Origin: Avimonoglobus sp965151315
GTDB taxonomy: Bacteria; Bacillota; Clostridia; UBA1381
Assembly (NCBI GenBank): GCA_965151315.1
Contig: CBCTZG010000035.1
Span: 1-30,923, forward strand
Reading direction: 5' to 3'
Length of the DNA stretch: 30,923 nt
Shown: one piece after another, positions 1 to 7,500 of the stretch
Layout of the letters: each line of letters opens with the position of its first letter
Numbering within the stretch: the stretch's first letter is position 1
The notes under the pieces: generated by a model
Seen by the model: the letters and a program-made list of their open reading frames with translations, nothing else
What the model was told of the DNA's origin: nothing
The model's database searches: none
Position numbers and translations under genes: made by a program

Positions 1-315
1 GGCGAGAAATGGAATGGTAAATACCCCAAAATTGCGCAATCGTGGGAAGCAAATTGGCCGAAATTATCCACCTATTTTAAGTACCCGCAGGAGGTTCGGA
101 CGCTGATTTATACCACCAATGCCATTGAAGGATTTAATCGACAACTGCGCAAGGTTACCAAGTCGAAATCCGTATTCCCGACCGATGACAGCCTGCTGAA
201 GATGCTGTATCTGGCGATGATGGACATCACAAAAAAATGGACAGGCAAACGCCGGGATTGGGGCGTTATCCATTCCCAGCTGGAGGTATTTTTCGCTGAC
301 CGGCTGCCGGATTAA
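1..315 (+). CDS. IS256-family transposase, C-terminal part
   Basis: Frame 1 is open from the first base to TAA at 313-315, giving the last 104 residues of a Mutator/IS256-type transposase. The segment YTTNAIEGFNRQLRK is the hallmark of this family; the Glu is normally taken as the third acidic residue of the DDE triad. It is followed by the usual FP...LLKMLYL and the Trp-rich 'W..VI.QLEVFF.DRL' ending. The start and the two catalytic Asp residues lie left of the window, so intactness cannot be judged. It would cut and rejoin the IS ends. The next genes are other transposon remnants. Confidence 0.9.
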   Translation, partial: GEKWNGKYPKIAQSWEANWPKLSTYFKYPQEVRTLIYTTNAIEGFNRQLRKVTKSKSVFPTDDSLLKMLYLAMMDITKKWTGKRRDWGVIHSQLEVFFADRLPD

Positions 316-355
316 GGCTTGATTTTTTGCCTTATTTCTGTTATATTGAAAAGCA

Positions 356-373
356 GGGAGCAAAAACGCTCCC
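356..373 (+). terminator. Short hairpin after IS256 transposase
   Basis: GGGAGC and GCTCCC pair around a six-base A-rich loop 40 bases after the transposase stop. There is no clean T run directly after it, only a T-rich stretch about ten bases on. It may end the transposase transcript or block read-in. The assignment is weak. Confidence 0.35.
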
Positions 374-405
374 CGCAACTACCTTGTTTTTCCCTTGTTT
401 GGACT

Positions 406-668
406 TTACACAAAGTTTGGGATAGCCCCGCTGTAATAAATACGAAAGACTTCGTTGTTGTTGATAACAGGCAAAATAATCTGATACAGGGTTTTCCTTA
501 AATATTTGGAGCCTTTCTTCGTGATTGCAGTATGCTGTGCCGTAAACTGACTGGATTCGTAATGATAAGGAGCAACACCTGCAAATTTAATTATCTGAGA
601 AACTTTTTGGTAGTTGCAAATATCTCCTAACTCTGCTAAAATAGAAGTACCGGAAAAATGAGATATGC
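406..668 (-). pseudogene. IS110-family transposase C-terminal remnant
   Basis: Reading the minus strand from about 660 down to a TAA at 406-408 gives a clear Transposase_20-type C-terminus. It contains SILAELGDI, then FAGVAPYHYESSQF, then TKKGSKYLRKTLYQIILP. These are the usual IS110 landmarks: 'ILAEIGDI', 'aGLaP...SG' and 'KrGnk.LR..L'. The upstream two-thirds, including the DEDD catalytic half, are missing. The fragment lies between the IS3 left end at about 669 and the IS256 right end at about 429. Its last ten codons are actually the IS256 terminal repeat. No start codon is possible, so it is dead. Confidence 0.75.
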
Positions 669-704
669 TGCCCCTATCCCCGAATTGATGGACAGAAAAA
701 AGAG
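669..704 (+). repeat. IS3-family left inverted repeat (IRL)
   Basis: It matches the reverse complement of 2008-2041 in CCCGAA, GACAGAAAAA and GAG with about one gap. It lies just upstream of the orfA ribosome site and probably also contains the transposase promoter. Confidence 0.7.
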
Positions 705-758
705 TGGTATAATGGAATGGAAATATAAAAATCCAATATTACCAAGGAGGATAATTCC

Positions 759-1070
759 ATGCCAATCAAAAAAGGAACAATGCCGCCGCGCTACGATGAG
801 GCCTTCAAGACGGGCGCTGTCAAAATGGTTACCGAACAAGGCCGTCCCGTTAAAGAGGTTGCCTCCGAACTCGGTATCTGTATTGATACTTTGCGTTCCT
901 GGCTCAAGCGTGCCGGCTTCCAACCCTCATCACTCACCCGTCAAAACCGAGAGGACGCCCGCCTCCGTGAGCTTGAAGCTGAAAACCGCGCTCTGCGCAA
1001 ACGCCTTGCCCAGAAAGATGAGGTCATCGCTGTCTTAAAAAAATCCATCGGCATACTTTCCGTTCCATAG
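759..1070 (+). CDS. IS3-family transposase OrfA
   Basis: This 103-residue protein is the DNA-binding and dimerisation subunit of an IS3-type transposase. Residues about 8-50 form the helix-turn-helix (YDEAFKTGAVKMV ... VKEVASELGI ... LRSWLK), and residues about 65-95 form a leucine-zipper-like coiled coil (LRELEAENRALRKRL). ATG 759 follows AAGGAGG at 744-750 with eight bases of spacing. Near the 3' end an A7 tract in TTAAAAAAATCC lets a fraction of ribosomes slip by -1 into the orfB frame. Without slippage the protein ends at TAG 1068-1070. Made alone, OrfA of this family usually represses transposition. Confidence 0.92.
   Translation: MPIKKGTMPPRYDEAFKTGAVKMVTEQGRPVKEVASELGICIDTLRSWLKRAGFQPSSLTRQNREDARLRELEAENRALRKRLAQKDEVIAVLKKSIGILSVP
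1037..1043 (+). promoter_or_regulatory. A7 programmed -1 frameshift site of the IS3 element
   Basis: Seven consecutive A residues occur in frame as TTA AAA AAA. A -1 shift continues as K-K-I-H-R-H-T-F-R-S-I-E-D-K and joins the orfB frame with no stop, ahead of the LLCRLLKISRSGYYAW segment. This gives the OrfAB fusion, the active transposase in the family. Confidence 0.8.
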
Positions 1071-1114
1071 AGGATAAGTTTCGTTTCGTCGTTTCTTATC
1101 GTTCCGAGTTCTCT

Positions 1115-1942
1115 GTGGACTTGCTGTGCCGATTGTTAAAAATTTCTCGGAGTGGTTACTATGCCTGGAAAAACAGGGGGATTTCTTCTCAAAGACAAAG
1201 GGAACAGTTGCTTTTAAGCAAACTCGTTGAACTACACGAAAAATATCCCGCATCAGGGCTTAACACCTTGCACCATATCATTACCAATGGCGGCATTTCC
1301 TGTTCCCGCAACCGTCTTCACCGTCTGATGAAGAAGTACAATATTCATTCAGTCAGAAAACGCGCATACATGGTTACCACCAACTCCAAGCATAACTGCC
1401 CCGTATCGCCAAATCTTTTGAAACGGGACTTTACCGCTTCCAAACCTGACACCAAATGGGTCGGAGATATTACATATATCCCCACCGTTGAAGGCTGGCT
1501 CTATGCTGCTATTGTCAAGGATTTATGCTCAAAAAAGGTTGTCGGCTACGCCTTCTCTGACCGTATTGACTCCAACCTCTCCTCTGCCGCATTAGAATTG
1601 GCAGTAATGCGCGAACAGCCGCCAGACAGCCTCATATTTCACAGTGACAGAGGCGTGCAGTATGCTTCTAACCGTTATCGGGAAACATTGGCTAAATACA
1701 ACATTACACAAAGTATGTCAAGAAAGGGGAATCCGTACGACAACGCTGTTGCAGAAAACTTCTTCAGCTGCCTCAAATGCGAATTGGTTCATCTGAAGCA
1801 TTACCGCACAAGAGACGAGGCGCAAGTCGATATATTTGCTTATATTGAGTCTTTTTACAATACCATCCGTCCTCATTCAGGTATCGGATGGCTGTCGCCT
1901 TGTGCCTATGAGAATCTTCTGAGAGAAATCTCTTCCGCCTGA
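1115..1942 (+). CDS. IS3-family transposase OrfB (DDE integrase domain)
   Basis: This is the catalytic part of the IS3 transposase, 275 residues from GTG 1115. In vivo it is probably made mainly as the C-terminal part of the OrfAB frameshift fusion, because GTG 1115 has no good ribosome site and the frame is open upstream to the A7 tract. An HTH_21-like segment (LEKYP-type: LHEKYPASGLNTLHHII) precedes the rve integrase core. The DDE triad is visible: D in KWVGDITYI, D in FHSDRGVQY, and E in NPYDNAVAENFF 35 residues later. The C-terminus has the typical 'FYNTIRPHSGIGWLSP'. Nothing appears broken. Confidence 0.92.
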   Translation: MDLLCRLLKISRSGYYAWKNRGISSQRQREQLLLSKLVELHEKYPASGLNTLHHIITNGGISCSRNRLHRLMKKYNIHSVRKRAYMVTTNSKHNCPVSPNLLKRDFTASKPDTKWVGDITYIPTVEGWLYAAIVKDLCSKKVVGYAFSDRIDSNLSSAALELAVMREQPPDSLIFHSDRGVQYASNRYRETLAKYNITQSMSRKGNPYDNAVAENFFSCLKCELVHLKHYRTRDEAQVDIFAYIESFYNTIRPHSGIGWLSPCAYENLLREISSA

Positions 1943-2007
1943 TTTTTGCTTTCATTCGCATTTAGGTGCATTTTTAAGAACTACTGCGATTCATTCCGTT
2001 TTTCCCG

Positions 2008-2041
2008 CTCTTTTTCTGTCTATTTTTTCGGGAATGGCTCA
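2008..2041 (-). repeat. IS3-family right inverted repeat (IRR)
   Basis: Read on the minus strand it starts TGAGCCATTCCCGAA and continues to GACAGAAAAAGAG, mirroring 669-704. Its terminal TGA provides the stop codon of the interrupted secreted-protein gene next to it. Confidence 0.7.
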
Positions 2042-2254
2042 ATCGTAGAAAATCCCGAAATCGTAATCCTGTTTCTCCGTCCCCCACGGGATTGTAAAAC
2101 CGTTAAAACCGGATATATCGCCCTCGTAAATCACTTCGGAGCCGTTTTCTGTTACATGCGCAATGGTCACCGGAAATTCATCCGCCAGGGCAAGAGATCG
2201 CATCAGGACGGTTCCCGTCAATACGGCCGCTATGATACGCATCCACTTTTTCAC
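2039..2254 (-). pseudogene. Small secreted protein truncated by the IS3 element
   Basis: The minus-strand frame starts at GTG 2254, preceded by AAAAGGAGAA with good spacing. It encodes a signal peptide (VKKWMRIIAAVLTGTVLMRSLALA, cleavage likely after ALA) and about 45 mature residues (DEFPVTIAHVTENGSEVIYEG...). It ends DFGIFYD plus a stop, and that TGA is the outermost triplet of the IS3 right repeat. The native 3' end is therefore lost. A -10-like TATAAT lies on the minus strand at 2315-2320. I do not recognise the family. It would be exported if expressed. Confidence 0.55.
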
Positions 2255-2463
2255 TTGTACCTTCTCCTTTTCTGTTGTAGATTTTATTTTTCTTTTTCCT
2301 AATCCCTTAAGATTATTATACAACTGACGTGTTCATTTGTACTGATTTAAAATAATTTTATAAAATTTTCTACATATCAATATAATTTTCTTTGTTGAAT
2401 TTATTAATTATTAACATTAATTACAAATATTTCAATAGAGGATAACCTTATGACTATCATAAA

Positions 2464-2505
2464 AAACGAGATTGTCAAAGCTTTTTGCTTTGTCCAATCT
2501 CGTTT
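2464..2505 (-). terminator. Intrinsic terminator of the toxin-antitoxin operon
   Basis: AAACGAGATTG (2464-2474) pairs with CAATCTCGTTT (2495-2505). A second stem inside it pairs CAAAGC with GCTTTG around TTTTT. On the minus strand the structure follows the PIN gene stop by about 18 bases and leads into the T-rich complement of 2458-2466. It could work in both directions. Confidence 0.75.
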
Positions 2506-2522
2506 CAGATTCCGTTAATGTT

Positions 2523-2915
2523 TTAATACTTTTCTAAAAATTCGCCTGGCGTCAATATCTCCGGCCTTTCGATATCAATATCTGAAAAGTCCTTATCGCC
2601 TGTCAGCAGGATATCAACATCTGCCATAATTGCTGAATACAGCACTTTTTCATCGTCAATATCCCTTATTACAAACATTCCATGCTTTTCAATCGTTTTT
2701 GGTGTATAAATAAGTTCAAACGGTAATTTTATCAAAAATTCCTCCAGTGTTTCTTGTTTACTTGGAAATTTCCGCTCAATTACTTCATGAAGTTCATCAA
2801 TCACATAAGAACATAAAACAATTTTGTGATTTTCTATAATTTTATCGATCACCTTATCCATACTACCAAAAATAAGCATTGAAATGAGGATATTTGTATC
2901 AAGCATAATTCTCAT
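2523..2915 (-). CDS. PIN-domain toxin (putative type II TA ribonuclease)
   Basis: This 130-residue protein matches the COG1569-type PIN toxins, which are Mg-dependent RNases that cut RNA when the antitoxin is lost. Acidic active-site residues are visible: D6 in MLDTNIL, E41/E44 in the VIDELHEVIE helix, the RDIDDEK segment around 84-90, and D107 in LLTGDKDF. Length and order fit an intact family member. Its ATG overlaps the TGA of the upstream antitoxin gene (ATGA), so the two are translationally coupled. AAGGAAA lies ten bases before the start. The pair sits among dead transposons, consistent with an addiction module left from a mobile element. Confidence 0.88.
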   Translation of the reverse strand: MRIMLDTNILISMLIFGSMDKVIDKIIENHKIVLCSYVIDELHEVIERKFPSKQETLEEFLIKLPFELIYTPKTIEKHGMFVIRDIDDEKVLYSAIMADVDILLTGDKDFSDIDIERPEILTPGEFLEKY

Positions 2916-3172
2916 TTGTTTTGTTTCCTTTCAGCACGTACTTCCTTTACTAATGATACTACATCATCCAGACCGTTCAAACCGGCTTTTTGAGCTTCTC
3001 CTTCAAACGCTTTCTGCGCCTCAGTAAAGGCAAGCTTTGCAGGATTTACAAGGATATATTGACCGTCCTTTTCAACAAAAGCCACCTTTCCACCGTCTTC
3101 TAACGCTAATGCCCGCCTTATTACAATTGGCAGTGTGATTTGACCCTTTGAAGTGATTTTTGCAAGTTCCAT
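2912..3172 (-). CDS. AbrB/SpoVT-family antitoxin
   Basis: The 86-residue protein begins MELAKITSKGQITLPIVIRR, the classic swapped-hairpin AbrB DNA-binding domain (residues about 3-45). A more variable helical tail (about 50-86, EAQKAFEGEAQKAGLNGLDDVVSLVKEV) would wrap the PIN toxin. The start ATG follows GGAGG on the minus strand. It is the first gene of the operon, the usual order for antitoxins. It most likely represses its own promoter through the 11-bp-arm palindrome just upstream. Confidence 0.88.
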   Translation of the reverse strand: MELAKITSKGQITLPIVIRRALALEDGGKVAFVEKDGQYILVNPAKLAFTEAQKAFEGEAQKAGLNGLDDVVSLVKEVRAERKQNK

Positions 3173-3213
3173 AATAAATTCGCCTCCATAATCATTGTTT
3201 TCATTGTATTTAT

Positions 3214-3257
3214 ATTATATACTAATTTAACGAAAAAAATCAATACTTTTTTCGTTA
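3214..3257 (-). promoter_or_regulatory. TA promoter with palindromic operator
   Basis: On the minus strand TATAAT (3214-3219) is preceded by TTGATT (3238-3243) with 18 bp spacing. A perfect 11-bp inverted repeat, TAACGAAAAAA (3228-3238) and TTTTTTCGTTA (3247-3257), overlaps the -35 box. A bound AbrB-type dimer here would block RNA polymerase, as expected for autoregulation. Confidence 0.6.
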
Positions 3258-4200
3258 TAACAGATAAATCATTCAGCCCGCCAAATCAAACAATAAAATT
3301 TGTCCTCCGGGGATATAAGTATAGTTCCATTCTTGAACATTGCCGCTGTCCTTGATGCCTTTTGTCTGCCTTGCAAGAGGGATGGCTTAAATTTGACAGC
3401 AAACAGCACGGAAGTTGCGGCAAAAACAGAAAAAAAGGATGGCTACATTCGTATCTTCATATTCGCAAACAACGATTTTAGAGGTATAAAATGCGTAGAA
3501 GCGGATCCTTTCAGCACGGTTGCAGACTACGTGGGTAATGGGTATCTGGTGCTGCCATGCAGAGATGGCTGTAATGACTAGCGTCACCGATTTCTTTCGC
3601 AGCTTTACTGTCTGTGTTTTGTATTCATGTTCATATTTACATACCGCTTTGAGCGCCTTCTATTTCCTTGTTCTTATTATAAAATTTTTGAGAATAAATT
3701 GTCAATTTTATTTATACCATACCAAAACGGCGTCATTTCCTCAAGTCTGCATTTTTTGACTGGCATTTTTGAGGGCGTTCTGTTTAATATATTGACCTCT
3801 ACAATTCCAGGCTCCACATGGCTCGCTTGGCATGCTTACCCCCAATTAAACCAAAACTTTTACCGGGGACTGCCACCGTTTTTAGCCTTCTCGTGTCAAG
3901 ATCCGCTTTTCTGACTCGGATTCCATCATCAGAAGCCCGCCAGACCGCATCTTTATCGTTGTTAGCTTGCTGGGCATCCATACTTACCAGTTCTGTAGTA
4001 TATTCTGTTAAATTTTATACAACACGCGCCTGCCAGTTCTAAAAAATTCTAAAAAATGTGCTATTTTTGTTTTTTCGCGTCCTGTCCTGCATTCGAAAAC
4101 TCGATTCGATATAAATGTGTGAAAATCGCTTAAAATCAGTAGTTTTAGGCAATATAGCTAAATAAAACAGAACCAAGCATAACACCAGCCAATCAACCGT
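3258..4200. other. Degenerate region without an intact gene
   Basis: About 940 bases hold no complete gene I can support. Two minus-strand scraps look protein-like. One, ending at a TGA near 3275, reads SGNVQEWNYTYIPGGQILL followed by FDLAG. The other is the 3799-3981 fragment listed separately. The other open frames here look like chance. It is best read as eroded mobile-element DNA. Confidence 0.4.
3799..3981 (-). pseudogene. Unrecognised protein fragment
   Basis: The minus-strand frame gives 60 residues from ATG 3981, and the frame is open a little further upstream. It contains DKDAVWRASDDGIRVRK and AVPGKSFGLIGGKHAKRAMW, then stops. The composition is rich in charged residues and Gly and does not look random, but there is no ribosome site. 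I do not recognise the family. It is probably the C-terminal scrap of a lost gene, but could be chance. Confidence 0.25.
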
Positions 4201-4202
4201 TA

Positions 4203-4264
4203 TGGACATTGGAAATGTTGTGATGTTCACGCATCCGTGAGTTCGAATCTCATCCTCTCCTCCA
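4203..4264 (+). tRNA. 3' fragment of tRNA-Ser(GGA), probable attachment-site scar
   Basis: The segment has an anticodon loop TTGGAAA with a mostly paired stem (GGACA/TGTTG). It then has a variable arm GATG/CATC, a T arm GTGAG-TTCGAAT-CTCAT, the acceptor strand CCTCTCC, discriminator T and encoded CCA at 4262-4264. The 5' partner GGAGAGG and a D arm are absent upstream. A real terminator follows. Elements that integrate into tRNA genes leave such a 3' copy at their distal end, with the chromosome continuing downstream. By that logic an element lies, or once lay, to the left. Confidence 0.7.
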
Positions 4265-4272
4265 CAAGGGAT

Positions 4273-4316
4273 AGAGTTTATGCGGTTTTCGAAAATTGCA
4301 TAAACTCTTTTTTTTT
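4273..4316 (+). terminator. tRNA-type intrinsic terminator
   Basis: AGAGTTTATGC (4273-4283) pairs perfectly with GCATAAACTCT (4298-4308) around an inner TTTTCGAAAA palindrome. A run of nine T follows (4308-4316). It sits nine bases after the CCA of the tRNA fragment and is the native terminator of the tRNA gene. Confidence 0.85.
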
Positions 4317-4445
4317 GCTTGTTTGCAGTCTTAACCGAAATTCTAAAAAATAATGGTTTTTCAAAGAGGGCGTTAATTTTATCGCCGATGTATTTGAGGG
4401 AATAAAATAAAAAAAAGTTTAGAAATGGAAAAAGATGGGTAAATA

Positions 4446-4451
4446 TATAAT
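4446..4451 (+). promoter_or_regulatory. Possible -10 box for the S8/RHS operon
   Basis: TATAAT lies in a very A/T-rich stretch 88 bases before the protease start. No good -35 sits at 16-18 bp, so this is tentative. The leader between it and the gene is A/G-rich with no obvious riboswitch. Confidence 0.3.
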
Positions 4452-4538
4452 ATAAAGAAAAAAATAGGGGGGGTGATACCGTTGGTTTCTGCAAAGAGAT
4501 AGAAGCAGTTAACGGGAAGAGGAGAAAAGGAGGAGAAA

Positions 4539-7500
4539 ATGAGAAAGCGAAAAATCGGATGGATCTTAGCGGTCAGCATGGCATTGACGCAGAACATTGG
4601 GGTATGGGCACAAGAGCCCATAGAACCGGGCCAATTGGAAGCCCCGGAATACAGAGAAGAAATGACGCTTGAAGAGATAGAAGCGGATTATCAAGACCGG
4701 TTTATCGTAAAATATAAAAGGGAGAGCCTGTTTGGGTCAGGGGAAACAACACCATCGGATTTAACGGAAGCCGCCAGACAGGCATACGAAACAGCGTTCA
4801 AAGAGAAAGAGAAACGGATCGCAGATATTGGAGCAGAACAAGAAGCTGCGGCTGTGGAGGACAGCCTTGCTTTAAATGCGCAAAAATATGAAATGGAAGA
4901 ATGGGCAAGTGTGTCGGCAGAGGAATGGAAGCCGGGATACTTGCTTTTTGATTTAGGAGAAAAAGTTGATCCGGAACTGTTTATGGCAGAAATGGAAGCG
5001 GCATGTGGGATAGAATATATCCAGCCAGACTACGAACTAGAGCTGTCGGATATTAGTCTGGAGCTGGAAATCCTAGGGGAAGCGGAGGAAGGGGCAGCGC
5101 CGCAAGAAACCGCAGAACCTGCGGAAAAGACCGCAGAACCGGCTGACCCGATATCATCGGCAAAGCCGGGGGAAGAAGCGGGATCAACCGCAGAGCCGGC
5201 AGATACGCCGGAGCCAATACCGGAAGAAACGGACGAACCTGTAGAAACAGAGAACCCGGAAGCGGCTGAGAATCCAGAACCCAAAGAGGATCCGAAAATG
5301 CCGGAGGAGCCTTTAAAAACCGAGGAACCGGAGAAAACCCCAGGGCCAACAGAGGAGCCGGCGGGCAGGGTGGTGAAGGTGGCGGTGATCGACGGGGGCG
5401 TGGATATTACCCATGAAATGCTGGCGGAGAGGATAACAGATGCATGGGATTTTGCGGCGGACACAGCGCTTACATGTGATGAAGCCCAAAAGGATCAATA
5501 CTACCACGGAACCCATGTGGCGGGGATCATAGCCCAGACAGCGCCAAGCGCGCAGATTATACCGCTGCAGGTATTTGAACAGGGAAAAGCGTATACTAGC
5601 GATATCATAGACGCTATAGCTTACGCAAAAGAGCATGGCGCGGAAATCGTAAACTGCAGCTGGGGAAGTACAGACAATAACCGGATATTAAGAGAAACCA
5701 TGGAAGAATCGGAAATGCTGTTTATCTGCGCGGCCGGGAACAGCCGGATGGATATAGACGAAACCCCGGTATATCCGGCGGCCTTTGAATTAGAGAATAT
5801 AATCAGTGTGGCGGCATTAAACCAAGATCAGGGCTTCAGCTATTTTTCCAACTATGGAACGGAGAACGTGGATATTGCCGCCCCGGGCCGGGACATTGAA
5901 AGTGCGTGGCCCGGGAACCGATACGGGAAGATGAGCGGTACAAGCATGGCGGCTGCGGCGGTGACCGGCGGGGCGGCCTTGGCTGCCGGGTTAGGGGAGG
6001 AAGACGTCAAAGCCCGGATTTTAGAAACAGCAGACCGGCTGTCCAATCTGGAACAGAAAGCAGGGGGGAAGCGGGCGCTGAACATAGAAAACTTAACGGG
6101 AAATATTTCAGGTGAGGAGAAAACAATCAGCCCGGCGGAAGATTTTGACGTCCATGGCTATCAGCCTGCGCCGGCCGAGGCTTGGGAGCAGTTTTGCTCT
6201 TTAGATACCGTACAGGTGGCGGCTGGAGGAGACTTTACCATGGTGCTCAAAGGGGATGGGACAGTATATGCCTGGGGAGATAATACCAATGGGCAGCTTG
6301 GGGCAGAAAATCAATACGATAATCAAAAAGAACGGGCTGAGGTGGGCCAAATCCCCGGTCTGAGCGGGGTCACGGCAATTGCGGCCGGGCCGGGCTATGC
6401 ATTGGCGCTGAAAAATGACGGGACGGTATATGCCTGGGGCGACAACGCATACGGACAGTTAGGAAACGGAACGAAAACTGAAACCTATGTTCCCGCCCAG
6501 GTTACCGGCCTGACAGATGTAATCCAGATTAGCGCGGGACGATTGCACAGCGCGGCAGTAACAGAGGACGGAAGCCTGTATATGTGGGGGAACAATAACC
6601 GTGGGCAGTTAGGGGATGGAACAACGGATGAACATTTGATACCGGTGCGGATCAGCGGCCTTCCGGCAGTTTATGAAGCTGCTGCCGGCGGAAGCCATAC
6701 GGCGGTTGCTGCTGAGAATGGTATTTATGCCTGGGGAGATAATACCTATGGTCAGTTGGGAGATGGGACGAGAACCAGACGTTTTAGCCCGGTAAAAACA
6801 AATTTATCCGGACAGATACAGCATATTGCAGCAGGCTTAAGCCATACCGCAGCAGTTAGATCAGACGGTACAGTCTATACTTGGGGAGATAATGCCAGCG
6901 GCCAGTTAGGTGACGGCACGGTGACTGACAGTGTACACCCGGCAATTGTATCCGGCCTGCCCGCAGTACAGGCAATTTCTGCGGGGGAAGCGTTTTGCGC
7001 GGCAATTACAGAGGACGGAGAAGTCTATACCTGGGGAGACAACAGTTATGGCCAGCTGGGGGATGGGACGACCCAATCGTCGGCGCTTCCGGTACAGACA
7101 ATCGATATAGAAAATGTAGAACAAATATCCGCAGGTAAACAGCATGCCATAGCAGTTTCAAAGGCAAATGCCTTATTTGCATGGGGAAGTAACAGCCATT
7201 ATCAGATTGGTATTAACCGTACAAAATCAGCACAGCCGATTGCAGTCTATAGGTTAGATCAAATTAAAACCGCGGCAGCCGGTGTGCACCATAATCTTGC
7301 AGTCCGGGAGGACGGGACCGTAGTTGCCTGGGGATATAACAACTTTGGACAATTAGGTACTGGAACAAATATAAACTATGGAGATCCCGTACGGATTCCA
7401 AATTTAACAGATGTACAATCTGTTGCAGCAGGTTATTATCACAGTCTGGCTCTAAAAGGGGACGGAACAGTTTATGCATGGGGACAAAATTTGTATGGCC

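Larger units (their letters stand above)
1..429 (+). mobile_element. Right end of an IS256-family insertion sequence
   Basis: The window opens inside an IS256-family transposase gene. The sequence after its stop runs to a probable terminal inverted repeat. On the minus strand the terminus reads GGGGCTATCCC followed by AAACTTTGTGTAAA (about 405-429), and TTGTGTAAA is typical of IS256-family ends. The end falls exactly where an IS110-family reading frame stops looking native, so this element probably inserted into the IS110 gene. The left end is outside the window. The terminus is inferred from family resemblance and could be off by a few bases. Confidence 0.6.
669..2041 (+). mobile_element. 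Complete IS3-family insertion sequence
   Basis: A 1.37 kb unit with orfA (759-1070) and orfB (frame entered by -1 shift, ending 1942), flanked by imperfect inverted repeats. The left end begins TGCCCCTATCCCCGAA. The right end, read on the minus strand, begins TGAGCCATTCCCGAA. Both continue into a shared GACAGAAAAA(A)GAG block. Family elements of this layout are 1.2-1.5 kb. I could not see a convincing 3-4 bp target duplication (ATGC side versus ATCG side), so the exact termini are uncertain by a few bases. Both reading frames are intact, so it could be active. Confidence 0.85.

Noticed and set aside
2451..2519. 22-codon plus-strand frame beginning ATGACTATC
   Set aside because: It runs straight through the TA terminator stem and has no similarity I can recognise; coding is unlikely.
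3300..3587. Open frames on both strands in the degenerate region
   Set aside because: Neither has a ribosome site or a recognisable motif, and each is open opposite the other.
4039..4494. Minus-strand open frame of 151 codons containing GEDEIRTHG
   Set aside because: It runs antisense over the tRNA-Ser fragment and its terminator; this peptide is a well-known annotation artefact of tRNA 3' ends.
5030..5464. Minus-strand Ser/Gly-rich open frame
   Set aside because: It is the mirror of the acidic Pro/Glu/Thr linker of the protease. Low-complexity coding DNA keeps other frames open.
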